From Lentzea aerocolonigenes (GTDB lineage: Bacteria; Actinomycetota; Actinomycetes; Mycobacteriales; Pseudonocardiaceae): a DNA stretch of 31,447 nucleotides. A program made the position numbers and the translations under genes. The notes beneath the pieces were generated by a model. That model saw only the letters and a list, made by a program, of their open reading frames with translations. It made no database searches and was not told the origin of the DNA. Each line of letters begins with the position of its first letter. Positions within the stretch are counted from its first letter, which is position 1. Shown here piece by piece: positions 16,333-24,498 of this stretch. Location: the NCBI RefSeq assembly GCF_000955955.1, contig NZ_JYJG01000296.1:1-31447 (forward strand). The letters run 5' to 3'.

Positions 16333-16346
16333 GGTAAACGGTTTCC
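16333..16346 (-). promoter_or_regulatory. LacI-type operator, downstream half of a pair
   Basis: Read on the minus strand the site is GGAAACCGTTTACC, an imperfect palindrome with the central CG typical of LacI/GalR operators. It matches the upstream site at 10 of 14 positions and falls just downstream of the -10 hexamer, across the expected transcription start. Confidence 0.7.
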
Positions 16347-16348
16347 AC

Positions 16349-16379
16349 ACGCTAGCCGCACCGGCCCTGACCTCGTCAA
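16349..16379 (-). promoter_or_regulatory. Sugar operon promoter (TTGACG-N19-TAGCGT)
   Basis: On the minus strand TTGACG (16374-16379) and TAGCGT (16349-16354) lie 19 bp apart. The -35 is a 5/6 match. The promoter is bracketed by two LacI-type palindromes and reads towards the first oxidoreductase gene. Confidence 0.65.
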
Positions 16380-16387
16380 GAGTTCGC

Positions 16388-16401
16388 CGAAAACGTTTTC
16401 G
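16388..16401. promoter_or_regulatory. LacI-type operator, perfect palindrome CGAAAACGTTTTCG
   Basis: A perfect 14-bp palindrome with the AACG/CGTT core of LacI-family sites. It is 55 bp centre to centre from the second site, a distance allowing looping. It lies between the divergent sugar operon and the nucleoside hydrolase gene and could affect both. Confidence 0.8.
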
Positions 16402-16490
16402 CGTGTTTCAGTGTTGTGAACGAGTAGGTAGCACAGAGCGGGCGAACCCCGAGGGAAGCGCGGGGGCGCCTGAGCGGCCACGATGCACTC

Positions 16491-17396
16491 ATGCCGATCC
16501 CTACCGTCCTCGACTGCGACCCCGGCCACGACGACGCGATTGCCATCCTGCTGGCTGCGGGCGCGCCCGAGATCGACCTCCGCGCGATCACCACCGTCGC
16601 CGCCAACCAGACACTGGACAAGGTCACGCTAAATGCGCGGCGGATCTGCTCGGCGGCCGGAATTTCGGTGCCCATCGCGCGCGGGTGCGCACGCCCGTTG
16701 GTGCGAACGCTCCACGTAGCCGGGGACATCCACGGCGAGTCCGGAATGGACGGACCGGCGTTCGGCGCGATTTCCGTTGACGTGGTGGAGGATCACGCGA
16801 TCGACGTGATGCACCGGAACATGCCCGCGACCCTGGTCGCGACCGGAGCGCTGACGAACGTGGCGATGTACTTGCAACGCTATGGCACGGCCTCGGTGCG
16901 TGAGATCGTGCTCATGGGCGGGTCGACCGAACGCGGCAACACGACGCCGTACGCGGAGTTCAACATCTACGTCGACCCGGAAGCCGCGCAGATCGTCTTC
17001 GACAGCGGCGTGCCGATCACGATGATCGGCTTGAACGTGACACACCAGGCATTGGTCACGCCCGCGGTTGTCGCGCGGTTGAACGAAATCGGCCCGCTCG
17101 GCCGGATTTGCGGCGACCTCATGACGTTCTTCGCGGCGACCTACCGCGAGGTGTTCGGGTTCGAGGCGCCACCGCTGCACGACCCGGTGGCGGTCGCCCA
17201 GGTGATCGATCCGACGCTGGTCACGTGCGTCGAGGCGTTCGTCGGCATCGAGACCGTGGGAACGCTCACGCGCGGTGCGACCGTCGTGGATCTGCACGGG
17301 CGGCTGGGCCGGGAACCGAACGCACGGGTGGCCGTCGGGCTGGACGTGGACCGGTTCTTCGACCGGGTGATCGACGCGGTGGCACAGCTCACGTAA
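16491..17396 (+). CDS. Nucleoside hydrolase (inosine-uridine preferring type)
   Basis: A 301-residue enzyme that splits the N-glycosidic bond of ribonucleosides to ribose and base. The calcium/catalytic N-terminus is DCDPGHDDAIA at residues 8-18, as in RihA-like proteins. An EFNIYVDPEAA segment and a LHDPVAVA segment supply further ribose and metal ligands. Length is normal. No strong ribosome binding site precedes the ATG. It diverges from the sugar operon across a 170-bp control region. A pentose or nucleoside link between the two is possible but unproven. Confidence 0.92.
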   Translation: MPIPTVLDCDPGHDDAIAILLAAGAPEIDLRAITTVAANQTLDKVTLNARRICSAAGISVPIARGCARPLVRTLHVAGDIHGESGMDGPAFGAISVDVVEDHAIDVMHRNMPATLVATGALTNVAMYLQRYGTASVREIVLMGGSTERGNTTPYAEFNIYVDPEAAQIVFDSGVPITMIGLNVTHQALVTPAVVARLNEIGPLGRICGDLMTFFAATYREVFGFEAPPLHDPVAVAQVIDPTLVTCVEAFVGIETVGTLTRGATVVDLHGRLGREPNARVAVGLDVDRFFDRVIDAVAQLT

Positions 17397-17452
17397 CGGC
17401 GTTGACGGCCTGGCGATGATAGGCGCATGGGGGCAATTCCTGGGGGTAAGTC

Positions 17453-17944
17453 ATGACCAGTCCTGTTTTCGACGCGGAGCAGCCTGCCGTCGAGCCACAG
17501 CCGGAGTTCGAGGCGTACACGCCGGCGTTCCCGGCACCGCAGCAGCCCGCGCCGGCACCAGTGGCGCCGGTCGCACCACCGAAGCCGAAGAGGACCGGCG
17601 TCGTGGTGGTGTCGGTGCTCCTCGTGCTGCTGTTCGGCGCGGCGGGTGCGTTCGGCATCCTGCTCGTCCAGGAGAAGGACCACTCGGCCGGCCTGTCCAA
17701 GCAGATCGAGGGCAAGGACCGCGAGATCGCGGATCTCACCAAGAAGGCCGCGGAGAGCAAAGAGGACGCCTCGCGCGCCGCGAACCTGCAGAAGCAGGCG
17801 GAGGCCGCGCAGAAGAAAGCCGAGTCCGACGCGGTGAGCTCGCAGAAGTGCAAGGACGCGGCCAAGGCGCTGACCGAGGCGGCGATGGCCGGCGACCAGG
17901 TCCGCGGTGAGGCCGCGATCAGGGATCTGCTGGTCCAGTGCTGA
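17453..17944 (+). CDS. Single-pass membrane protein with coiled coil and C-terminal cysteine pair (copy 1)
   Basis: A 163-residue protein of no family I recognise. It has a Pro/Ala-rich cytoplasmic N-terminus (1-46), one transmembrane helix (about 49-72), an extracytoplasmic Lys/Glu/Ala-rich helix likely to form a coiled coil (about 75-130), and two cysteines, at 133 and 163. The second is the last residue of the protein, 31 residues counting from the first. Start ATG has GGGGGTAAG before it. It overlaps the next gene, its paralogue, by 7 bp. Confidence 0.82.
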   Translation: MTSPVFDAEQPAVEPQPEFEAYTPAFPAPQQPAPAPVAPVAPPKPKRTGVVVVSVLLVLLFGAAGAFGILLVQEKDHSAGLSKQIEGKDREIADLTKKAAESKEDASRAANLQKQAEAAQKKAESDAVSSQKCKDAAKALTEAAMAGDQVRGEAAIRDLLVQC

Positions 17945-18360
17945 CGCCGGAGCCGTCGCTGGCGGAGGTGTTCGCGCCGCGGCAGCAGCCGGTCGACGCG
18001 CCACCCGCGCCAGTGCGTCGTCCCCAGCGGACCGCCGTCGTCGTGCTGGCGATCACCACCGTGTTCCTGTTCGGCGCGACGGCGTTGTTCGGCACGCTCT
18101 TCTACGTCACGGTGAAGGCCTCGGTCGCCCAGGGCAGGGAGATCGAGGCCAAGACCCGGGAGGTCGGGCAGCTGAGGGTGCAGGCGGAAGCCAGCGAGGC
18201 CGAGGCCGTGAAAGCCCGCAACGAGCGCGAGGCCCTGAGGTTCACCACCGCGCGTGACGAGAAGTGCATCGCCGCGATCAAGGCGTATCGGAAGACCACG
18301 TACGCGACCGGCCAGGCGACGCGGGACGTGTTGTGGGCGCAGGTCCTCGACCTCTGCTGA
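17938..18360 (+). CDS. Single-pass membrane protein with coiled coil and C-terminal cysteine pair (copy 2)
   Basis: A 140-residue paralogue of the preceding gene with the same order of parts: a short Pro-rich N-terminus (1-32), one transmembrane helix (about 33-58), a charged helix (about 60-105), and two cysteines separated by exactly 29 residues, the last being the final residue. The VVV...LFGA...FG.L pattern of the helix also matches copy 1. GTG at 17938 lies inside the last codons of copy 1, so translation is coupled. Function unknown; a disulfide at the cell surface is inferred. Confidence 0.8.
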   Translation: MLTPEPSLAEVFAPRQQPVDAPPAPVRRPQRTAVVVLAITTVFLFGATALFGTLFYVTVKASVAQGREIEAKTREVGQLRVQAEASEAEAVKARNEREALRFTTARDEKCIAAIKAYRKTTYATGQATRDVLWAQVLDLC

Positions 18361-18372
18361 ACCCGAAAACGC

Positions 18373-18411
18373 GAGAAGGGCCGCGACTCACGTCGAGTCG
18401 CGGCCCTTCTC
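18373..18411. terminator. Bidirectional terminator, 17-bp perfect stem
   Basis: Perfect 17-bp arms (18373-18389 and 18395-18411) close a 5-nt loop between convergent genes ending at 18360 and 18422. On the minus strand the stem is followed by CGTTTTCG, and on the plus strand by no T-run. Confidence 0.9.
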
Positions 18412-18421
18412 ACTCGTCAGG

Positions 18422-19891
18422 TCAGCTGATCCCGCGGTCGCTCAGCAGCGCCCACTGGCTCCAGCCCGCCTTCTCCTTGTAGAAGCGGCGGATCAGCTTG
18501 CCGTCGTCGGTCCGCGCGAAGACCTCGATCGTCTTGGTCTGCGCGTGGTACATCGCGGTCGGCGCCTCGGAAACCTTGGTGTTGCCGAGCTTGGCCCACG
18601 TGGTGAAGCCGCCGGACGTGGCGCGGGCGTGCTCCACGATGCCGCCCTCACCGAGCTGCACGACGTCGATCGAGCCGGTCGTCGTGTTGAACACGGCCGA
18701 CGGCGCGCCGGTGCCCTTGCCGCCCAGCGACTTCCAGACACCCGCCGCGTACTGCTCGACGCTGCCGGACGCGGTGCGCACGAAGACCTGGTCGACGGCG
18801 ACGCTCGGGTCGCTCACGATCAACGTGGCGCCCTGGTCCTGCCACTTCTCGCCGTCCCACTTGACGAGCTTGCCGTCGGCGGAACGCGCGTAGACGTCCT
18901 TGTCGGAGACCGCCGGGTTGCCCTCGATCTTGCGGTCGCCCACCGGCGCCCACTTGTCCGTGAAGCGCTGCAGCAGGCCATCGGCACCGCGGGCGAGGAC
19001 CTCGACGGCCTTGGTCTTGTCGTTCCACGACAGCACCGGCTCGCCGGCCACGGGCGTGTCGCCCAGCGCGACCCACTTGCCGTCGGTGCGGCGGTAGATC
19101 TTGTCGTCGGACCCGCGCGCGAACACCTCGACGATCTTCGTCTCGGGGTTCATCAGCGCGACCGGGTCACCGGCGAAGAGCTCCGGGCCGAGCTGCTGCC
19201 AGCCGTTCCAGCGGCTCGTCTTGTGGAAGTTCGTGATGATCGTGCCGTCCGCGGCGCGTGCGTAGATCTCCAGCTGCTGCTGCGCGGTGTTGGAGATCTG
19301 CGGGCCGGCGTTGACGACGGGCTTGTCCGTCACCGGGGTGTCGCTGGGCGTCTCGCTGCTGCCACCGGCGTCGACAACGCCGTTGTAGCGCAGCGGCACG
19401 TACTGCCGGGCCGTGCTGGCGCTCCAGACCCGCTGCACGGGCCGGGCGCCGTCCGGGCCTGCCTGCTCGCGCACGATCGGGCGCGTCTTGGCCGCGTCCG
19501 CCCAGCCGATGAACAGCGCGACGTGGTTCAGCCGGTCGTTCAGCGCGTCGCCGGGACGGAGGTCCTCCCAGTCGATGCGGTGCGCGACCTGCTCGAGGAT
19601 GTGGGTCGTGTAGGAGATGCGCAGGCCCCAGGCCATCGAGACGTAGCCCGAGCAGTCGGTCCGGTACGCGCCGTACTTGTTGCCGAAGCAGTCGCTCTGG
19701 CTGTACGGCACGCGGGCGCTGATCCACGTGCGCGAGCGCGCCAGGATCTCACTTCGGGTGATCTTGGAGTTGGCCGCGTAAGTACCGCAGCTGACCCCAC
19801 CCTCGGCAGCCACCGCGACGTCTGGCATCGCCAGCGTCGAGCCGAACGTGATCGCCGCTGCGGCGACCGCCAACATCCCCCACGACTTCAT
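18422..19891 (-). CDS. Secreted NlpC/P60-like peptidase with seven-repeat DUF346 beta-propeller
   Basis: A 489-residue secreted protein. The signal peptide runs to about residue 28 (AVA-A). A papain-like NlpC/P60-type domain follows, about 45-170, with catalytic Cys80 in DCSGYVSMAWGL and His123 in NHVALFIGW. A Thr/Pro/Ser linker (about 175-200) leads to seven repeats of 36-47 residues (about 206-489). Each repeat has a VEVFARG.DG.L..R pattern ending in W..LG, the DUF346 unit of PLL-like sugar-binding propellers. It likely cuts peptidoglycan or another amide while the propeller binds glycans. ATG at 19891 gives the clean signal peptide; the longer frame start does not. Confidence 0.85.
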   Translation of the reverse strand: MKSWGMLAVAAAAITFGSTLAMPDVAVAAEGGVSCGTYAANSKITRSEILARSRTWISARVPYSQSDCFGNKYGAYRTDCSGYVSMAWGLRISYTTHILEQVAHRIDWEDLRPGDALNDRLNHVALFIGWADAAKTRPIVREQAGPDGARPVQRVWSASTARQYVPLRYNGVVDAGGSSETPSDTPVTDKPVVNAGPQISNTAQQQLEIYARAADGTIITNFHKTSRWNGWQQLGPELFAGDPVALMNPETKIVEVFARGSDDKIYRRTDGKWVALGDTPVAGEPVLSWNDKTKAVEVLARGADGLLQRFTDKWAPVGDRKIEGNPAVSDKDVYARSADGKLVKWDGEKWQDQGATLIVSDPSVAVDQVFVRTASGSVEQYAAGVWKSLGGKGTGAPSAVFNTTTGSIDVVQLGEGGIVEHARATSGGFTTWAKLGNTKVSEAPTAMYHAQTKTIEVFARTDDGKLIRRFYKEKAGWSQWALLSDRGIS

Positions 19892-19983
19892 GCCGGTCAC
19901 GGTAGCAAGAGGATGTGAGGTTTTGGTCGGGTCGAACGGACCGAATTCGTGCACTTGGCCCAGTCGGGTGACGATCTTGAACT

Positions 19984-20003
19984 ACCGGTTGCGGACCGGT
20001 TGC
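19984..20003 (-). promoter_or_regulatory. Direct repeat with 11-bp period, candidate SARP binding site
   Basis: ACCGGTTGC occurs at 19984-19992 and again at 19995-20003, exactly one helical turn (11 bp) apart. This is the layout of known SARP heptamer sites. It lies about 95 bp upstream of the NlpC/propeller gene and just past the stop of a SARP gene. A CAAGAT hexamer about 6-7 bp further on the minus strand could be the -10. Confidence 0.5.
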
Positions 20004-20021
20004 CGGAGGTGAGCAGGCTGG

Positions 20022-22778
20022 TCAGCGCCCTCCGGCAGCGTCGAGCCGGTCAACGGTGAACGGCCAGCCGAACCCGCGGGCAGCGAACTCCGCCCGTGCG
20101 GCCGCCGCGATCTCGCCCGCGCGGGCGAGATCACCTTCCTCCGCGGCCAGAACCGCCGTCACCGGTTGCACAGCGAGCCACGTGAGGTCCTGCTCGTCGC
20201 TCACGGACGCGGCCAGCGCCAGCTCGGCGGCGGCCTCGGCGAGATCACCCCGACGGACCAACGCGTAGGCGAGGTCTACTCGCAGTAGTCCTGTGTCGGC
20301 GCCGGCTTCGGCGTCGTCCAGCACGGTGCGCAGCCGGTCGACCGCCTCGTCCAGCCGTCCGGCGAGCAGCGCGGCCCTGGCCCTGATCATGCCCACGTGG
20401 GTGGCGCCGATCGCGTCGCCGAGCCGTTCGGACAGGGCCTCGGCCTCGTCGGCACGCGCCAGGGCACCCTCGGTGTCGCCACCGCTCAGCAACGTCATGC
20501 TCTCGTTGACCAGTCCGCGCGCGAGACCGTGTTCGTCGCCCAACGAGCGGTCGATGGCGTTGGCGGCCAGGTGGTTCCGCAACGACGCGTCGAGGTCGCC
20601 CGCGTACATCTGCGCGATGGCGAGCACACAGCCCAATGCGGAGACATAGGTGAGGTGCTCGATGCGTTCGGCGGCGACATGACCGCGTTCGGCCCACGAG
20701 ATGGCCTGCGCCGGGTAGCCGCGCTGGATCTCCGTGATCGCCCGGTAGTAGAAGACGCGGATCGTCACCAGATCGTCCGTGACCAGCGGCGCGGCCCTGT
20801 CGAGCAACGACGTCGCGAGCGTGAGGCGGCCGATCTGCGTGCAGAAGAAACCGTAGTTGCACAGCGCGAGAGCACGAACGTCGTCGGGCACCTCGGCGTC
20901 GATCAGGTCCTCGTAGACACGAGCGGCCTGCACGACCAGTCCACGCACCATCCAGGCGTCCTGCATGTCGACGGCCAGCCGCAGACCGTCCCCGGCGCGT
21001 TCGGTGCCGGCGGCGGACTCCATGGCGGACAGCAGGTTCGGCCACTCCAGGTAGAGCTCGCCCATCACCGCCGCAGCGTCCTCACGCAAGTTGCGTCCCG
21101 CCACGAACCCGGAGCACCAGGAGAGATGACGAGCACGCACGACGTCGCCCTCGGCAGTGTCCCGCAGCTTGTCGAGGGCGTAGTGGCGGACGGTCTCGAG
21201 CATCCGGAACCGCGGCCCCTCGGACACCGAGATCAGGTTGCGGTCGGCCAGCTCGGTCAGCGTGGCGGCGATGTCCGCGACGTCCAGGCCGTCGAACGCG
21301 AGGACCTCCTCGGCGGCTTCGAGAGTCCAGCCGCCCAGGAACACGCCCGTGCGGCGCAGCACGGCCTGTTGGACCTCATCCAACAGCTCGTGGCTCCAGT
21401 CCAGGGCCGCGCGCAGGCTGCTGTGCCGCTGACGACTCCCTCTCAGGCCGCCGACGAGCAACCGCAACCGGTCGTCGAGCCTCCGAGCCAGCTGCGGGAC
21501 GGACAACGTGCGCGTGAGACCCGCGGCCAGCTCGACGCCCAACGGCAGGTGGTCGACCGCGGCGCAGATCGCGTCCACATCAGCAGAAGGCTCGGCGCCA
21601 CTGCGGTCGCAGAACAGCAGCGAAGCAGCGGAAGGAGGCAACGCACCGACGTGCCGGACTTCCTCGCCCTCGACCAGCAACGGCCGTTGCGAGGTGGCGA
21701 GCACCGACAGCTTTCCCGTGTGCGACAACAACTCCGAGACCACCGAGGACGCGGCCGGCAGCACGTGCTCGGCGTTGTCGACGACGAGCAACGCGCCTTC
21801 CAGCTCGGCCAGGTAGTCGTCGCCCGCCTCGGCGATCAGCGCGGGCAGGATCTCGTCCTCGGCGCGCACCGCCGTGAGATCCAGCCACACCACCGGCCGG
21901 TCGACGACGCGAGCGACCTCCAACGCCAGCCGCGTCTTGCCGCTACCCGCGACACCGGTCAGCGTCACGAGCCGCGTGACCGACAACCGTTCGGCGACGG
22001 CGGCCCGATCCGCGTCCCTGCCGAGGAACGTCGTGCCCGCGGCCGGCAGCCGGCGCTTCGGAGCACTGCCCGGAGCCTCCTGGCGCAGGATCTGCAGTTC
22101 CATCGACACGGTCTCGGGCGCCGGATCCACACCGAGCTCGTCGGACAGCCTCATCCGCAACTGGGACAGCGCGGCCAGCGCGTCCGCCTGCCGCCCACCC
22201 CGGTACAGGCACAGCGCCAGCATGCAGCTCAACCGCTCGTGCAACGGGTGCGAACCGACGAGCTCCTCCAGCTCGGCGCGCAGCTCGATGCCGGCGCCAC
22301 CGTCGAGCAACCCGCTCAGATACGCGACCCGGAGATCAACGCGCAGACCGTCGAGGCGCTCCCCCTCGGCGAAACCGAACGGCACCGCGCGCAAGTCCGC
22401 CAACGAGTCGCCACGCCACAGCGCCAACGCCTGGGAGATCGCCTCGCGCGAGCCGTCGGACAGCGCGGCCTCGGCAGCGACCACATCGGACGGCGAGGCG
22501 TCGAGCACGTAGCCGGCCGGGGTCCGCGACAACGCCGATGCGGCGTCACCGAGGTTCGCCCGCAGTCGTGACGCCAGCACCCGCAAACGTTCGCGCGGCC
22601 GGGCCAGGTCGACGTCGCCCCACAGGTCGCGGGCGAGTCGCTCATCGGACACGGCAGCACCGCGCGCCAGCGACAGACGAGCGACCAGCGCACGTTCGAG
22701 CGGCCGGTCGAGCGTGATCGTGACATCGGAAACCCGCACGTCAACGGGCCCGAGAAGGTGTACCGCGAGGGTTGGCAC
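20022..22778 (-). CDS. AfsR/SARP family regulator with NB-ARC and TPR domains
   Basis: A 918-residue transcriptional regulator. An OmpR-like winged-helix domain (about 1-95) is followed by a bacterial transcriptional activation domain (about 96-235). An NTPase module has Walker A GVAGSGKT at 275-282 and Walker B LLVVDNAEH at 330-338. The long helical C-terminus from about 560 is TPR-like. Such proteins activate genes in response to nucleotide and partner signals. The GTG at 22778 is the only reasonable start and has a weak ribosome binding site. It lies upstream of, and codirectional with, the NlpC/propeller gene, with a candidate SARP site in between. No biosynthetic genes adjoin it. Confidence 0.92.
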   Translation of the reverse strand: MPTLAVHLLGPVDVRVSDVTITLDRPLERALVARLSLARGAAVSDERLARDLWGDVDLARPRERLRVLASRLRANLGDAASALSRTPAGYVLDASPSDVVAAEAALSDGSREAISQALALWRGDSLADLRAVPFGFAEGERLDGLRVDLRVAYLSGLLDGGAGIELRAELEELVGSHPLHERLSCMLALCLYRGGRQADALAALSQLRMRLSDELGVDPAPETVSMELQILRQEAPGSAPKRRLPAAGTTFLGRDADRAAVAERLSVTRLVTLTGVAGSGKTRLALEVARVVDRPVVWLDLTAVRAEDEILPALIAEAGDDYLAELEGALLVVDNAEHVLPAASSVVSELLSHTGKLSVLATSQRPLLVEGEEVRHVGALPPSAASLLFCDRSGAEPSADVDAICAAVDHLPLGVELAAGLTRTLSVPQLARRLDDRLRLLVGGLRGSRQRHSSLRAALDWSHELLDEVQQAVLRRTGVFLGGWTLEAAEEVLAFDGLDVADIAATLTELADRNLISVSEGPRFRMLETVRHYALDKLRDTAEGDVVRARHLSWCSGFVAGRNLREDAAAVMGELYLEWPNLLSAMESAAGTERAGDGLRLAVDMQDAWMVRGLVVQAARVYEDLIDAEVPDDVRALALCNYGFFCTQIGRLTLATSLLDRAAPLVTDDLVTIRVFYYRAITEIQRGYPAQAISWAERGHVAAERIEHLTYVSALGCVLAIAQMYAGDLDASLRNHLAANAIDRSLGDEHGLARGLVNESMTLLSGGDTEGALARADEAEALSERLGDAIGATHVGMIRARAALLAGRLDEAVDRLRTVLDDAEAGADTGLLRVDLAYALVRRGDLAEAAAELALAASVSDEQDLTWLAVQPVTAVLAAEEGDLARAGEIAAAARAEFAARGFGWPFTVDRLDAAGGR

Positions 22779-22837
22779 AAGGTCAGCATCCCACCGGTGA
22801 GACGTCCGTGAAACGCCGGGTCGCCACGCTTCAACCC

Positions 22838-23788
22838 ATGGACATCACGACGTTGTGCACGGCGGTCAGGGGAACCGTGCGAACGCCGGACTCCGGGGGG
22901 AGCACCGCGGTCGCCGAGGTGCGCGTGGCCACGCCGCACGACATCTCGGCGACCATGCGGTTCGCGTCGAAGCAACGGATCCGGGTCACGACGAGCCGGA
23001 CTCCGCGCCCGGACGAGCTGGCGCTGGACCTGACCGCGTTGAAGGGGATCACGGTCTCCGACGGCACGGCCGAGGTGCAGGCGGGGGCCACCTGGGCGGA
23101 GCTGGACGCGGCGACGCAGGCGCACGGGCTGGCCACACCGGGCCCGAGGCTGTCGCACGCCTCGGTGGCGGGCGCCATGCTGGGGAGGGCACAGGGCTGG
23201 CTGACGCCGTTGCACGGGACGACGAGGGACAACCTGGTTCGCGCCGAGTGCATCACGGCGGACGGCCGGCTGGTCACCACCGAGGAGCCGGAAGGCGTGC
23301 TCACGAGCGTCACGCTGAAGCTGCATCCGTTGGACCACAAGGTCTACGGCGGCGTGCTGCTGTACCGGCTGGCGGACGCGCCTGCCGCACTGGGGGTGCT
23401 CGGCGAACTCGCGCGGAGGGGGCGCGAGTTCGCCGGGCTGGCCGCCTACGTCACGGCGCCGCCGGAACGGTTCGTGCCGGGCGACCTCGTCGGACGCCGG
23501 GTGCTCGCGGTCGTGCCCGCGTTCATGGGCGACCCCGTGATCGGGGCGTCTTATGCCAGGCCGCTGCGGGTCAAGGCAAGGCCTTTGGTCGATCAGGCCC
23601 GTCCACTGGCCTATGTGGAACAACAGTCGCTCTTCGACAGCTACGTGCCTCACCATCTGCGCTGCGAAACCAGCGAGGTGCCGGCGTTGACGGCCGAGCT
23701 GCTGCGCCACTTCGAGGACACGAGCAACGCATTCAGGGTCCTGGTCCCGAACCAGTCGGGCTGGACCGTGCACGAGGGAGAACAGTGA
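22838..23788 (+). CDS. FAD-binding (PCMH-type) oxidoreductase, reduced form
   Basis: A 316-residue relative of the BBE-type flavin oxidoreductases. The core VQAGATWAELDAATQAHGLATPGP and SVAGAMLGRAQGWL...DNLVRAECITADGRLV pattern is clear at about 70-140. Three usual parts are missing. The RGGGHS loop that carries the covalent-flavin histidine is replaced by RVTTSRT. The DLFWALRGGGGNFG stretch is deleted. The C-terminal BBE tail is absent. Full-length relatives have about 460 residues. It may bind FAD non-covalently or not at all. ATG at 22838 is chosen; GTG at 22808, with GGTGAG before it, is a real alternative. It overlaps the lipoprotein gene by GTGA. Confidence 0.72.
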   Translation: MDITTLCTAVRGTVRTPDSGGSTAVAEVRVATPHDISATMRFASKQRIRVTTSRTPRPDELALDLTALKGITVSDGTAEVQAGATWAELDAATQAHGLATPGPRLSHASVAGAMLGRAQGWLTPLHGTTRDNLVRAECITADGRLVTTEEPEGVLTSVTLKLHPLDHKVYGGVLLYRLADAPAALGVLGELARRGREFAGLAAYVTAPPERFVPGDLVGRRVLAVVPAFMGDPVIGASYARPLRVKARPLVDQARPLAYVEQQSLFDSYVPHHLRCETSEVPALTAELLRHFEDTSNAFRVLVPNQSGWTVHEGEQ

Positions 23789-24498
23789 GAATCACGATCA
23801 TCGCCGCGCTCGTCGCCGTTCTCGCGGGCTGCGGCACCGCGGCAACGCCCACCACGACGAAAACGCCGGAGCAGCAGGCCACACAGCAGAACAAGCAGGC
23901 CAACGCGACCGGCACCATCTTGGACGGCGACTCCCGCTCCGGCGACATCGCGAGCGCGGATGAGCAGGACACCTACGACATCGACCTGGGCGACGCCAAG
24001 GAGTTCGAGCTCGTCGACGTCGAGGGCGAGGTCGACTTCAAGATCGCCACGGCCGAGGAGAGCGGCGCCAGCCAGAAGGGCAACGGCCTGCCCGGCCCGA
24101 ACCAGTTCGGAGTCACCGCGCCCGGCAGGCACAAGCTCGTCGTCACCGGCCACGAGGGCACGCCGGGCAAGTACAGCTTCCGGATGGTGACGCTGAAGAA
24201 GCGCGCGTTCCAGTCCAAGCCGGGCGAGGTCAAGGGCAAGCTCGACGTGCCGGGACGGGTCGACGTCCACACGTTCGACGCCGCCGGCGTGGAGATCGAG
24301 GACGGCAAGCCCTGCGAGGACATCCAGCTCGGGTTCTCCACTGCGGCCGAGGACAGCGACGACACTGCGAAGACCTACACGCCGCACTACGTCTGCTGGA
24401 ACCCCGCGCACGAGGGTGAGGGCGGCAAGACGCAGATCATCATCTGGTCGGAGGCCGGCAGGACCGGCGACTACTCGTTCACGGTTCAAGCACGCTGA
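23785..24498 (+). CDS. Lipoprotein with two PPC-like beta-sandwich repeats
   Basis: A 237-residue lipoprotein. The signal peptide ends in the lipobox LAGC, lipid Cys about residue 16. A Thr/Gln-rich linker (to about 45) is followed by two similar beta-rich segments (about 48-135 and 150-237). Each has a DxYDIDL or DVHTFD core and a G.YSF ending, resembling bacterial pre-peptidase (PPC) domains. Role unknown; probably anchored outside the membrane. GTG at 23785 overlaps the FAD-protein stop by 4 bp and has GAGGGAG upstream, so they are one unit. Its 3' end overlaps the convergent NlpC-like gene by 20 bp. Confidence 0.78.
   Translation: MRITIIAALVAVLAGCGTAATPTTTKTPEQQATQQNKQANATGTILDGDSRSGDIASADEQDTYDIDLGDAKEFELVDVEGEVDFKIATAEESGASQKGNGLPGPNQFGVTAPGRHKLVVTGHEGTPGKYSFRMVTLKKRAFQSKPGEVKGKLDVPGRVDVHTFDAAGVEIEDGKPCEDIQLGFSTAAEDSDDTAKTYTPHYVCWNPAHEGEGGKTQIIIWSEAGRTGDYSFTVQAR

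Noticed and set aside
20397..22571. 724-residue plus-strand frame opposite the first SARP gene
   Set aside because: No recognisable motif and low-complexity composition; the minus strand has Walker A and B motifs in order.
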